This document shows positions 53,531-63,014 of a stretch of DNA of 64,000 nt, piece by piece (positions within the stretch are counted from its first letter, which is position 1; every line of letters starts with the position of its first letter). The notes beneath the pieces are model-generated. The model worked only from the letters and a program-made list of their open reading frames with translations, was not told the origin of the DNA and searched no databases. Made by a program: the position numbers and the translations under genes. Origin of the DNA: Symbiodinium natans (taxonomy: Eukaryota > Sar > Dinophyceae > Suessiales > Symbiodiniaceae); NCBI GenBank assembly GCA_905221605.1, contig CAJNDS010002790.1, positions 778,597 to 842,596 on the forward strand, in the 5' to 3' direction.

Positions 53531-53624
53531 CTGGTTCTTAGTAGGGAATGAGGGAATGAGGTACCCTATAAAATCCCTTAGAGGGTTTAGGGCTCTAATT
53601 CCCTCATTCCCTACTAAGAACCAG
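53531..53624. mobile_element. Inverted-repeat element with about 25-bp arms
   Basis: Starts CTGGTTCTTAGTAGGGAATG and ends CATTCCCTACTAAGAACCAG, exact reverse complements, with GAGGGAAT/ATTCCCTC continuing inward. The core has GGTACCCTATAAAATCCC and one GGGTTTAGGG unit. The perfect arms suggest recent activity or gene-conversion upkeep. Only one copy is seen here. Confidence 0.7.
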
Positions 53625-55656
53625 GGGGGAAGAGAGATCGCCATGGCTGCCCTACATGCGCGGCTATGCCGTGGCTGCGCAGCCGGGCGACGAGTGGCAT
53701 CAGATTCTGAACCTGTCCCTTAGCTTCCTGTAAGGGGGCTCCATGAACTTGCTGGCCCTTTTCATGGAGAATTTGGGATTTAGGTACCCGATAGAATTCC
53801 CAAAAAATAGGGTGCTAGGGGGAGGATATATACAAGGCATCGAGTCCCGAGCAAGAGCAGGAAGCAGTGGTCGTCTGAATGGCTCAGATACCCTGGGGGT
53901 TAGTACCCTGATACTTCGGAATCCTTGGGAAGATAATTGTTACTTTTTGTACTATAATTCCTAAGAGACAGCGAAGATTCTAATTGTTGCAAGGGTTCCG
54001 ATTTCAGTATAGTACACCCTCAACCCTTAACCTTGTCCTTCAAGGGCTCTCAAGCAGGCTGTCGGCGGCTGCCACTGTGCGTCTGTATGCCAGCGTCATC
54101 GACATCAACGTTGTCATCACGGTTCCCCAGCTGTTGCCAGGATATCCCCGAAAAGCCCCTTAAACCCTCAACCCAAACACCCGAAAAACCCCAAGCCCTA
54201 TATTCAAAACACCCCAACCCCCCCCCCCCAACCCCCTCTCCCCAAAAAACAAAAAAAAACAAGGCCTGCGGACGCGTGCGCCGCTGGCGCCTGGGGACGG
54301 ACCTCCTTGGCCTCCTACGAGATCGCGGGCTGCGCAGCAGCCCGGGGCCCGTTTGTTTCGCCTTCAGTGTGGTTTAGGACCAGGGTTGAGGGTTTAAGGT
54401 TTATATTATATAGGGTTTCCTAACCGTTCAGTGTGTTTTAGGACTTAGAGGTTTTTGCATTCAGGGAGGGCAGGGTTCACTTTCATTGTATTTTCATTGT
54501 TCACTGGTTTTCTTTCGGGGCTTTTAAAGACGCTTCTTGTATTGTCCGGAAGTTTGTGTCTGTTCTGCCTCGGCCCTTGGACTGCTTTGGCTTCTCAGCA
54601 GGCTGGAGCCCCCCCAACGCGCAGATAGCCCTAGGTTGGGATGCTCCCTGACACGAACAGCCCTTAATAGGGATTATAGGTTCCAGGTTTGGGGGGCTTT
54701 TGGCTTTTGGTGTGTTTTTTTTTTCATCAGGTTTTTGGGGCTTAAGGATGGACTTCAGGGCAGAGGCTCTCGGGCCTCAATTTCAAGGTTCCAGGATGTA
54801 AGTACGGTGTAAGGTCTACATGTTTAAGATGTGTGATGATGAGGTGTCACAGGTTGACTGAACAGAAAGTTGCACGAAATGTTAGAGAAATCATGCGTCT
54901 TGACTACGGAAAGCGGCTCAATTTGAATACGATGCGTAATTGTGCACCCAACCCAACGAGTGATCTTTGCTTCTCTGCAGCGGGGAACACCCTGTAGCCG
55001 GACTCTTGGACTGTTGTCGAAATAAGTCTACAAGGGTTCTACATGTTGCTGTTAGAAGCATGGATGCAACAACTTTAAGTCCAGGGCGTGGTGGTGTCTA
55101 CTTGGATGCCCAGTAGTAGCCCAGCAGTATCCTCATTCCTCTTGGGGGGGTTAGGCCAGCTTTCATTCTGAGGTTGCTGGGTAACCTAGACTGTGGGTCC
55201 CTTGGGATATTTGAGATGCTTCTGGCCCTGAAACAACCCCAAAGCCCTAACACTAACACCTGAGTATTGTCCAGAGTTTTTTCAATGGCTCTACAGGTTG
55301 TCTCGGAATGTGTAAGGGTTTAGGGTTTGTTTTTTTCTGGGAGGGTTTGGGGGTTCAGGGTTTATATGGGTTTTGGAGTCTAGGGTGAGGTTTATCCACC
55401 TTATATTCGTGTCTACGACTTGGTCTTCATTTTGAGTGGGTGAAGTGAACTTAGAACTTCTCACAATCTGGGGGTTTACGATATTAGGGGTACCTTTTTG
55501 AAGGTCCTTATTTTGAGGGGATGCTACTAGTTGGGCGTCTTTCTTAGGGGGTCCCTTATGATCGCAAACCCTCATATCAGCCCTTGGGCCAAGGCCTCGT
55601 TTCGTTCAATGCGGCCAGCAGCGCCACCGAACGAGGCGGAAGAATGTCTAAACCCT

Positions 55657-55750
55657 ACTTGGGACTCTATTTACCTACAGTTTAGTAGTAGCTACCCTTA
55701 ATTAGTAGGTAAGAATACCTCATAAAACAGTAGGTAAAGAGGGTCCCAGG
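55657..55750. mobile_element. TTACCTACAGTTTA inverted-repeat element
   Basis: Left GGGACTCTATTTACCTACAG, right CAGTAGGTAAAGAGGGTCCC; core TAGTAGCTACCCTTAATTAG. The best preserved copy of the family. A TACTTGGAGGT-type fragment follows immediately (55752-55805). Confidence 0.7.
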
Positions 55751-55852
55751 TACTTGGAGGTACTGATAACATTATAACCTTACTTGGGGTACTGAGAACC
55801 CTACTACCAAGTCAAGGCCCTAAACCCTGCAAAGCCCTGTAAGCCCCATAAA

Positions 55853-56006
55853 CCCTCTAAACCCTCCAAACCCTCCAAACCCTCTAAACCCTCTAAACCC
55901 TCCAAACCCTCCAAACCCTCTAAACCCTCTAAACCCTCTAAACCCTCTAAACCCTTTAAACCCTCTAAACCCTCTAAACACTCTAAACCCTCTAAACCCT
56001 AAACCG
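55853..56006. repeat. AAACCCTCT/AAACCCTCC nonamer array
   Basis: About 16 units of a 9-bp derivative of the telomere-like heptamer with an extra CT or CC. T and C versions occur in pairs (CT, CC, CC, CT, CT, CC, CC, CT), hinting at an 18- or 36-bp higher-order unit. Confidence 0.85.
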
Positions 56007-56100
56007 ATGGCAGAGCTTCCAAAATCAGCGAAAGGAGGCGCCTGGCAGCAGTCGCTTCGGTGCCTTGACGGAAGCTGAAAGCGTTTCTCTTCGGGTGGAA

Positions 56101-56177
56101 TTTAGGGTTTAGGGTTTAGGGTTTAGGGTTTAGGGTTTAGGGTTTAGGGTTTAGGGTTTAGGGTTTAGGGTTTAGGG
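56101..56177. repeat. Pure TTTAGGG array
   Basis: About eleven perfect units, G-rich on the + strand, flanked by unique sequence. Lies only about 95 bp from the C-rich nonamer array at 55853-56006, giving a head-to-head arrangement. Confidence 0.9.
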
Positions 56178-57689
56178 CTTCGGGTTCAGGGTTTAGGGTT
56201 TGGGGTTAAAGGGTTTAGGGTTTCGGGTTTTGGGGCCTCCTGCGTTGGGGTTAAGGTGTTCTGCGGCTTCTGGTGGGGGCTTGGGGACGGTCGCCACGGG
56301 TCTGCTATGTTCTCTTACGCCCTGGCCTTAGACCCTAAAGTTTCAACCCCAACCCCTACACCCTAAACCCTAGTCGCCGAGGGGTTGAATCCCGCCGCTA
56401 CCATGATGACTAAAGCCCACCCTCCTCCCCCATCTGGCCCTAGACCCCAAACTGTTCTTAACCCTAAACCCCCCTAGTCCCCTCTTAACCCGAACCCTAA
56501 ACCCTCAACCCTAAACCCTAAATCCGAAACATGCTGAAGAGAAACCACGCAAACCGACCAGTCAAGGCTGCTTGCCGTGTTGGCCCACTCGCAGCTTCGC
56601 GCCGACGAAGCTACTTGGAGCCAACTTTCGGGCGCTTCTTTTGAGGGTTTAGGGAGTTTAGGGTTTAGGATTCAGGGCTTAGGATTTAGGGTTTAGGGTT
56701 AGGGAGTTTAGGGTCTAGGGAGTTTAGGGTTTAGGATTCAGGACTTAGGATTTGTTTAGGGTTTAGGACTGATTCAGGGTTTGGGGCTTAGGATTCAGGG
56801 CTTAGGATTCAGGATTCAGGATTTAGCATTGAGGGTTTAGGGATTAAGGTTTGAGGCTTAAGGTTGTGGGTTTAGGGTTTGTCACGGTGCACGGAAGTGT
56901 AGGGTTTAGGGTTTGTAACGGTTTAGGTTTAGGTGCTCAGCCAAGGGCCAGGGTTCCGATTCTGCTACAGTTCGCGATGCCCTATACATCCAAGCAAAAG
57001 GTCAAAACAGCTGCAAGCCTAACTAGAGTAACCTTACCACTTTATACCTTGAAAAGATGGTCACTAGGTCCAATCATCATGGTACATCTTTCTCTTCTAG
57101 GGTATAAAGACCAAAAGACTAGGTGGACCAGAGACTTTCAACCCGGAACGCCCTTGCATCTCCTCTCCCCCTCGTTTTGTAAGCTTTACGGTTTACAGGG
57201 CTTTGGTTTAGGCCTTTTTTAGATCGGGTAGGTTTTAACCAGTCCAAGCCTCCATTATCCCCGGCAGATCCCTGCAGGTTAGCAGTACAGGCGCTGTCAT
57301 GGCGCTGCAGTCAGGCAGGATGTCCACATGAGCCATGGATTCATGCTTGGGAGTTCTGGTTTCGGCTTATAGGTTTTTTTGGGGGGCCTAAAGCTTGAAA
57401 CCCTTCAACCCTAAACCCTAAACCTAAACCCTAGGCGGAGCTGCTTCCAGCCTCGTGCGTAGGGCTTAGGGTTTTGGGTTTATGGGGTTCAGGATTCAAG
57501 GTTTAGGGGGTAGGATAGAAACTTTCAAGCTCGCCCTTTGGAGCTTGGGTTCGAAGAGATCCAAGCTTTGGGTTTGGGGTTTTTGTCGTTTGAGGGAGCA
57601 GTCAGGGCTCCCTGAACCGTGAAATTTCGGCTCATGGTGCCAAGCTGCCTAGCCCTAAACCTTAAACCCTAAATCCTAAACCAGTGCCG

Positions 57690-59615
57690 ATGAGCCAGCC
57701 CCAGGATGGACCGAAGCTTCTCACGCGGAAGGTCCGCATCGACACCAGGGCCGTGGACGGGGTTCGAGGCTTCGCGGTCTTCCACATCCTCGTTGGCCAT
57801 ATCTTCCTCTACAGTAACATGAAAGAGCTGGCTGAGCTGGAGCCGCGAGACCCGGTGAAGGAGGTTTCTTTCCCAAGGGTCTTTCCCGAGTCATCCGCAT
57901 GCCCGGAAGGATGGGCGCGGTTGGAGGAGATGTGCTACGGTATTCCAGGATGTAACAAGGAAGGTGGGGATGATCTATCTCTCTCTTGGCACGAGGCGGA
58001 GCAGTTTTGCGGGAGGCTGGTACCGGGTGGCCATCTCATGTCGTTCGCAGGAGGGCATCCCGCAGATGCCAAGCAGAAAGTTCATGACGTTGTGACCGGA
58101 CTCTGGCCGATAGCAAACGAATCGGACAAGAGTTACTCTGACTTGGTGTGGTGGGTCGGCCTCAAGGACATCGAGGAGGGTTGGAGGTGGTCCAGTGGTG
58201 AGGTCACCAATGAGCACGCTGGGATTCCGTGGGCACTGCGGGAACCCAATATTTCTCGAGGAAGGGGTGAACGCTGTGCTGGGGCCGGGGTGACCGGTCA
58301 CTTCCGCGATTTCTACTGCGACGAGGAGAAGCGGTTCCTGTGCCAGGTGAGGGCCAAGCTTGCCAACTGCCCTGCCCCCTGCCTTCAGAGGTCAGTGGAG
58401 GGTTGGAGCATCGGAGCCTTCTGGCCGTGCAGTCCTCAAGGTTCGGCTGAAGAGAGCCAGAACGAGGCTTGCGATCCCGGAAGCACGGTGGCCTTGATGG
58501 GCGGTGGCTCCATGGGTCTTTTCTACATCATCTCGGGCTTCGTGATGGTGGTCGGCTACTGTCAGGTGATGCTGCAGCCCTGCTGGCGGTGCAGTGGCGG
58601 AGAAGAGGAGATGCCGAAACTCAGTGCGTGCCACTTCTGGTACCGGCGCCTCAGTCGCTTGGCCCCAACCTACTACCTCACCAATGCCATCGGTGTGGGC
58701 GGCATTGTAAAGAGCCCTGGAGCGTGGAATACATCCCTGTGCAGACTTGGATCCTCTCTGCCCTGGGCCTTACCTCCTGGGTACAGGAGGTCCCCGTAGG
58801 TAACGGCGTCATGTGGACAGTCTCCACCATGATGTTCTTCTACCTGGTCTTCCCAGCCATTGCACCTTGCACGTCTCCATCCGCGATGGTTCCCGGCATT
58901 AGCGATCGGGATGTACATTCTGCAGGCGTGCATGATGACCTTCTTCTACACCATGTATGATGACTACTCGATTCGCATGAATCCTTTGGTGAGGCTCCCC
59001 ATCTTCGTCATGGGCATGTGTGCTGGTTTCGTCCGGGTGCACTCGGAACAGAAGAGAGCACAGCAGGCGGATGCTTCGCAAACACCGGTCAGCAGACGAG
59101 ACGTGCCGTTGGAAGAAGCGACTGCCGGGCACTGCTTCCACCCAGCAGTTTCTGCGGTGGCCTGGCTGATCGCCACCTTGACTGCCACTGCGATGACCCT
59201 TGTGTGCAGGATTCACTTCATGTCTCGCTTTTGGTTGGAGGTGGGTTTCCCCATCCTCTTCTACGAGTTCCTCCTTGCCGTGACAAACCCCGCCTACCAG
59301 TTTGCCTGCATCACGAGCTTCTTCCGGTGTACGCCCATGCGCTTCCTGGGCGACATCTCGATGTCCACTTACATGATCCATATACTCCTCGCCGCGACCT
59401 TTGGCTTATTTGTACAGGACAGGATTTGGGGAGACCTGGCCTGGTGGACGGTTCTTGCAGTTGTCCCGGCCTCCATCCTCCTGGGTTGGTTGATGACGGA
59501 GTTCTTTGAGAAGCCCATCGCCAGAAGACTCCGCCCTGACAATCCACCAGCCACTGTATGTAGATTCTCAACTCCAAAGCCTCCAGCCGTAATGGTGGGA
59601 TCACCACTGCCGTGA
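57690..59615 (+). CDS. Membrane acyltransferase-3 family protein with inserted C-type lectin domain; two frame changes
   Basis: Probable membrane O-acyltransferase. Numbered from the ATG at 57690: residues about 22-42 are VDGVRGFAVFHILVGHIFLY, the first membrane segment with the conserved His of the acyltransferase-3 family. Residues about 71-219 form a C-type lectin-like domain (CPEGW, WHEAEQFC, LVWWVGLKD, GWRWSSGE, FYCDEEKRFLC). The acyltransferase fold resumes with GLFYIISGFVMVVGY and FWYRRLSRLAPTYYL. From about 58710 it continues in another frame (VQTWILSALGLTSW, NGVMWTVSTMMFFYLVFPAI), and from about 58865 in the first frame again (RWFPALAIGMYILQACMMTF, LPIFVMGMCAGF, MRFLGDISMSTYMIHILLAA, TEFFEKPIARRL) to TGA at 59615. 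The two shifts are compensating. They could be sequencing errors, very small introns or real damage. Residues outside the membrane presumably bind or modify glycans; the substrate is unknown. Confidence 0.7.
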
Positions 59616-59893
59616 GGGGCGCTTCATCACCTCCTGCTCGCTTTTTCAGACACGCCTTGCTTGCTCCCAGAGACCACCCACAGTCTCCATTGGGCACAGC
59701 ACTAGATTTGATGTTGGCCAACAGTATCCAAGAATGGTCTCTTTAGGATTTCAGGTCTAGGGGCCCGAAAAAGCATGCCAGGTACTCCAAGCAGATGTCG
59801 TTTAAGGCTTTGTTCCCCGTACCCTGAAACAGAATCCTCACGCACTCTACGGTCTGCACCCCCCAACCTGCACCCTAAGCTCTAAACCCTTGG

Positions 59894-60019
59894 CTAGGGT
59901 TTAGGGTTTAGGGTTTAGGGTTTGGGGTTAGGGTTTAGGGTTTAGGGTTTAGGGTTTAGGGTTTAGGGTTTAGGGTTTAGGGTTTAGGGTTTAGGGTTTA
60001 GGGTTTAGGGTTTAGGGTT
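59894..60019. repeat. Pure TTTAGGG array, about 18 units
   Basis: Nearly perfect, G-rich on the + strand, one early unit short by a T (GGGTTAGGG). Lies 280 bp downstream of the acyltransferase stop codon. Confidence 0.9.
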
Positions 60020-61798
60020 TCCGAAAAATCTAGTGCTGTAGGCGAGGCGCAGAAGCCGAATGTTTCTTCCTCGCAGACAGCCCGAGGCTCCCTGCCAGAC
60101 GGACACACTTAGCCATTGAATCCGAAAATCAGAAGCCTCAAGCCGGACAAGGGTTTACTTTAGGGTTTCGTTTAGAGACAGAAAACCCAAAAAGTCCTAA
60201 CCCTATATCAACCCTAAACCCTAAACCCTAAACCCCAAACCCCAAACCCTTCAACTCCAACGCGCGGCCGAAGCCCTCGAAACCGGATGTAGCAGGGAGT
60301 GTCGACATGCGAGTTCCGAGACCGCGGTAGCGCCATCGTTGTGCCTCGCCTCGTTCTTGGGGACCTGGGGTTGTCTTCGGATCATGTGCCTGATCCGAAC
60401 TTAGGGTGAGGTTTTGGGCCGTGGTCCAACCCTAAACCCTAAACCCTAAACCCTAAACCCTAAACACCAACCACCAACCACTGTCGGCGACACAGGCAGG
60501 CTCTGGGCCGAAGCGCTGCACGCCTCCAAGGCGCGGCTGGCGGCATGGCCGCCAGCAGGTTGTGGGCTCCGGGTTTAGGGTTTGGGGTTTGGGGTTTGGG
60601 GTTTGGGGTTTAGGGTTTGGGGGATTCGGGGGTTGACAGGTTTAGGGGGTTTCGGGGTTCATGGGCTTAGGGCTTTCGAGTTTGCAAGGTTTGAGGGTTA
60701 AAGGGCTTGCAAGGTTCAGACAGTTTAAACCCCTGTGTAGGCGCAAGGTTTTTTTTTTTTTTTTTTGTTGGGGGGGGGGGGGGGGGGGGGGTGTAGGGCT
60801 CACATGAGGCAAGAAGGGCTCCAGACACACCACAGGGCACCAGCATCCTGAACTATGGAACCTCGGACGAAAAGCGCCATCAGCCCTGAAAGCCCCCCCA
60901 AAACCCTATAACACCCTAACCCCCTAAAAGCGATACACCCCAAAAACCCCTAAACCCTAAAAGTCCTGAACCCTAGATAAACCCTATAAACCCCTATACC
61001 CTCCAAACTGTAGCATAAACCCGAAACCCTAAACCACACCTCATGAAAGCCCTAAGCAGGCCTTGGGAGGAGATTTGGTTGCTCGAAGCTGCCTGGCTCT
61101 GAAGTTTCTGCGACGCCCACAAGAGGGGCAGGTTGCACGCCTTTAAACCCTAAACCCTAAACTATTCCCAGCCCAAATGGCTGGTTTAGAGGTCCTGAGG
61201 TTTAGGGGGGTTTGTCGGGTTTTAGGGGTGTTAGGGGGTTTCATGGGTTTTAGGGGTTTTAGAGGTTTTAGGGGGTTTTAGGGGTTTCAGGGGTTTCAGG
61301 GGTTTTAGGAGTTCAGGGAGAGCCCCTGCGAAGATCGATCTTGTTTCCAACACAGAATGCTTTCCCCCGCTTGATTCGATTTAAGGGTGTAGGGTTTAGG
61401 GTTTAGGCTAGGGTCCAGGGTCCAGGGTTTAGGGTTTGGGGTGTAGGGTTTAGGGTTTAGGGACGGATGCCAAAAGGTGCCACCATGAAAGACCAGCTCT
61501 GGTGGCGCTCGCTGCACCTTTTCCAGGGGCTACCCGGCGTTTCTTGTGAGGGTTTTAGGGCTTACTTGAAGGCTTCCAGTTGAGGGTTTAGGGTTTAGGG
61601 TTTAGGGTTTAGGGTTTAGGGTACCTAGAAGTAGGGTTGTAAGTAAGGCAGCTCATCTTGCACTAAACCTATCAGGCCCCCCCTTGCTAGTTGTGTTAGG
61701 TGCTCAAGAGCTCAGGCTGCGGGCCGCCTGCGAGCCCGCAACTCGGACATGTTGAGGGTTTCGGATATGTTTCGGGGTTTAACTACGGGCATGTGTAA

Positions 61799-61924
61799 GA
61801 GTTTAGGGTTTAGGGTTAGGGTTTCGGGTTTAGGGTTTAGGGTTTAGGGTTTAGGGTTTAGGGTTTAGGGTTTAGGATTTAGGGTTTAGGGTTTAGGGTT
61901 TAGGGTTTAGGGTTTAGGGTTAGG
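61799..61924. repeat. TTTAGGG array, about 17 units
   Basis: G-rich on the + strand with a few GGGTTAGGG and GGATTTA variants. Followed by a G-rich tract (GGGGGGAAGGGGGGAGGGG). Confidence 0.9.
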
Positions 61925-62871
61925 GTGTTAGAGGGGGCCCATGGGGGGGAAGGGGGGAGGGGTGCTAGTGGGTGCATAAGGGCCCGTCGGGGGTTAGAGG
62001 GGCTCAGAAGGAATTCGAGGGGCTCAGAAGGAGTTCGGCCAATTTTACGCTTTCGGGGCTTTGGGAGTTTTGGGGGGCAAGGGGCTTAGGGTTTGAGATT
62101 TGTTTGGTTTGGGGGCGTTTGCTAAAGTTAGGAAGGCTTTCTGAGCCCGTGCTTATGACTTAACAAAGACTTAAACTTATCCCCTACAAGTACCTGATGT
62201 GGGAGCCATTCTGTCGTTTTCCGACAGGTTACGAAAATTTCGCGGAATTCTCTGAGGTTTCGGGCACCATGGATGGGACTCTCGCGGGGGAAATGGGTGC
62301 CCTAAGGGTGCTCGGCGGGCCGCTCTGAAAACACTCCAGGGATCTCTCTGCAGGCTTGGGCCGCCAGGGTTTCTAAAGGTTCGAGGGTTCTAAGGCTGAA
62401 CTTCAAACATCCAAGCATCTCTAGCCTGATTCTTGGTTGCTCCAGCAACTAGACAGATTGAGCTCCTGCTGCAATATGACCTTTTGTGGGCTACAAGAAA
62501 AGCGCATCGGGGAGGAGGCCAGAGCCATTGGGCAGGGGATCTACGCGATGGGGGTCCCTTAGGGTGTTCTGTTAAATCATACAGATCCTTAGGCATAGGG
62601 TTTAGGGCGTTGAGGGTTTAGGGACCATGACTTAGAGATTTCGGCCCAGGATGCAGTTGCTTACCTCCAATCCTTGACGTCTTTGGCCCGACGTTGGGAG
62701 AAGCTGATCTTGCTGCCGGGCCTTGTTGGAGTTGTGTTCTTTCAGGGCTTGCTGTGCTTCATGTCTTGTTTCTTTCTAATTTCAGGCCCCTCCTAAGCAG
62801 ATGCCTGGCTTTCCCTGCAGAAAGTTCTCGTGTGAGCATGGCGATCTTTGTCTCTGGCTTGGCAGCATATT

Positions 62872-63014
62872 CACTATACAACCCCCCCCCCCCCCGGTTC
62901 CCCCCCATAATTCGGGCTATTACTATGAGGGATAATTAATGAAGGCGTATGACGGTTATTTACGAGGGGACCCTAGGGGGGGCTAGTATAGAGGGGGGGT
63001 AGGGAAACCCATGA
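62872..63014. mobile_element. CTATAC...AAACCCATGACA inverted-repeat element
   Basis: Left TTCACTATACAACCCC and a C-run; right GGGGGCTAGTATAGAGGGGG, then GGGAAACCCATGACA. The core GGCTATTACTATGAGGGATA differs from the other copies at 2353 and 50185, but the ends agree. The left outer end (CATGGGTTT) appears lost. Confidence 0.5.

Larger units (their letters stand above)
51178..57689. other. Repeat-rich interval with a few coding-like scraps
   Basis: No gene is assigned. Possible exons: 53645-53725 (WLPYMRGYAV, DEWHQILNLS), 54050-54140 (RLSAAATVRLYASVIDINVV) and 54268-54360 (RVRRWRLGTDLLGLLRDRGL), each next to an AG. They were not joined and no family is recognised. Repeats include the inverted-repeat element 53531-53624, elements at 53938-54008, 55462-55570 and 55657-55750, a C-run/A-run at 54208-54262, arrays at 55853-56006 and 56101-56177, and degenerate TTTAGGG at 56640-56880. 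Confidence 0.4.

Noticed and set aside
56851-57222. 123-codon plus-strand frame
   Set aside because: The first third is translated TTTAGGG-like repeat (GLGFVTV..., GFRVCNGLG) and the rest shows no domain.
58899-59381. Minus-strand frame of 160 codons over the acyltransferase
   Set aside because: Shadow of the GC-rich coding strand; the plus strand has membrane segments and conserved family motifs.
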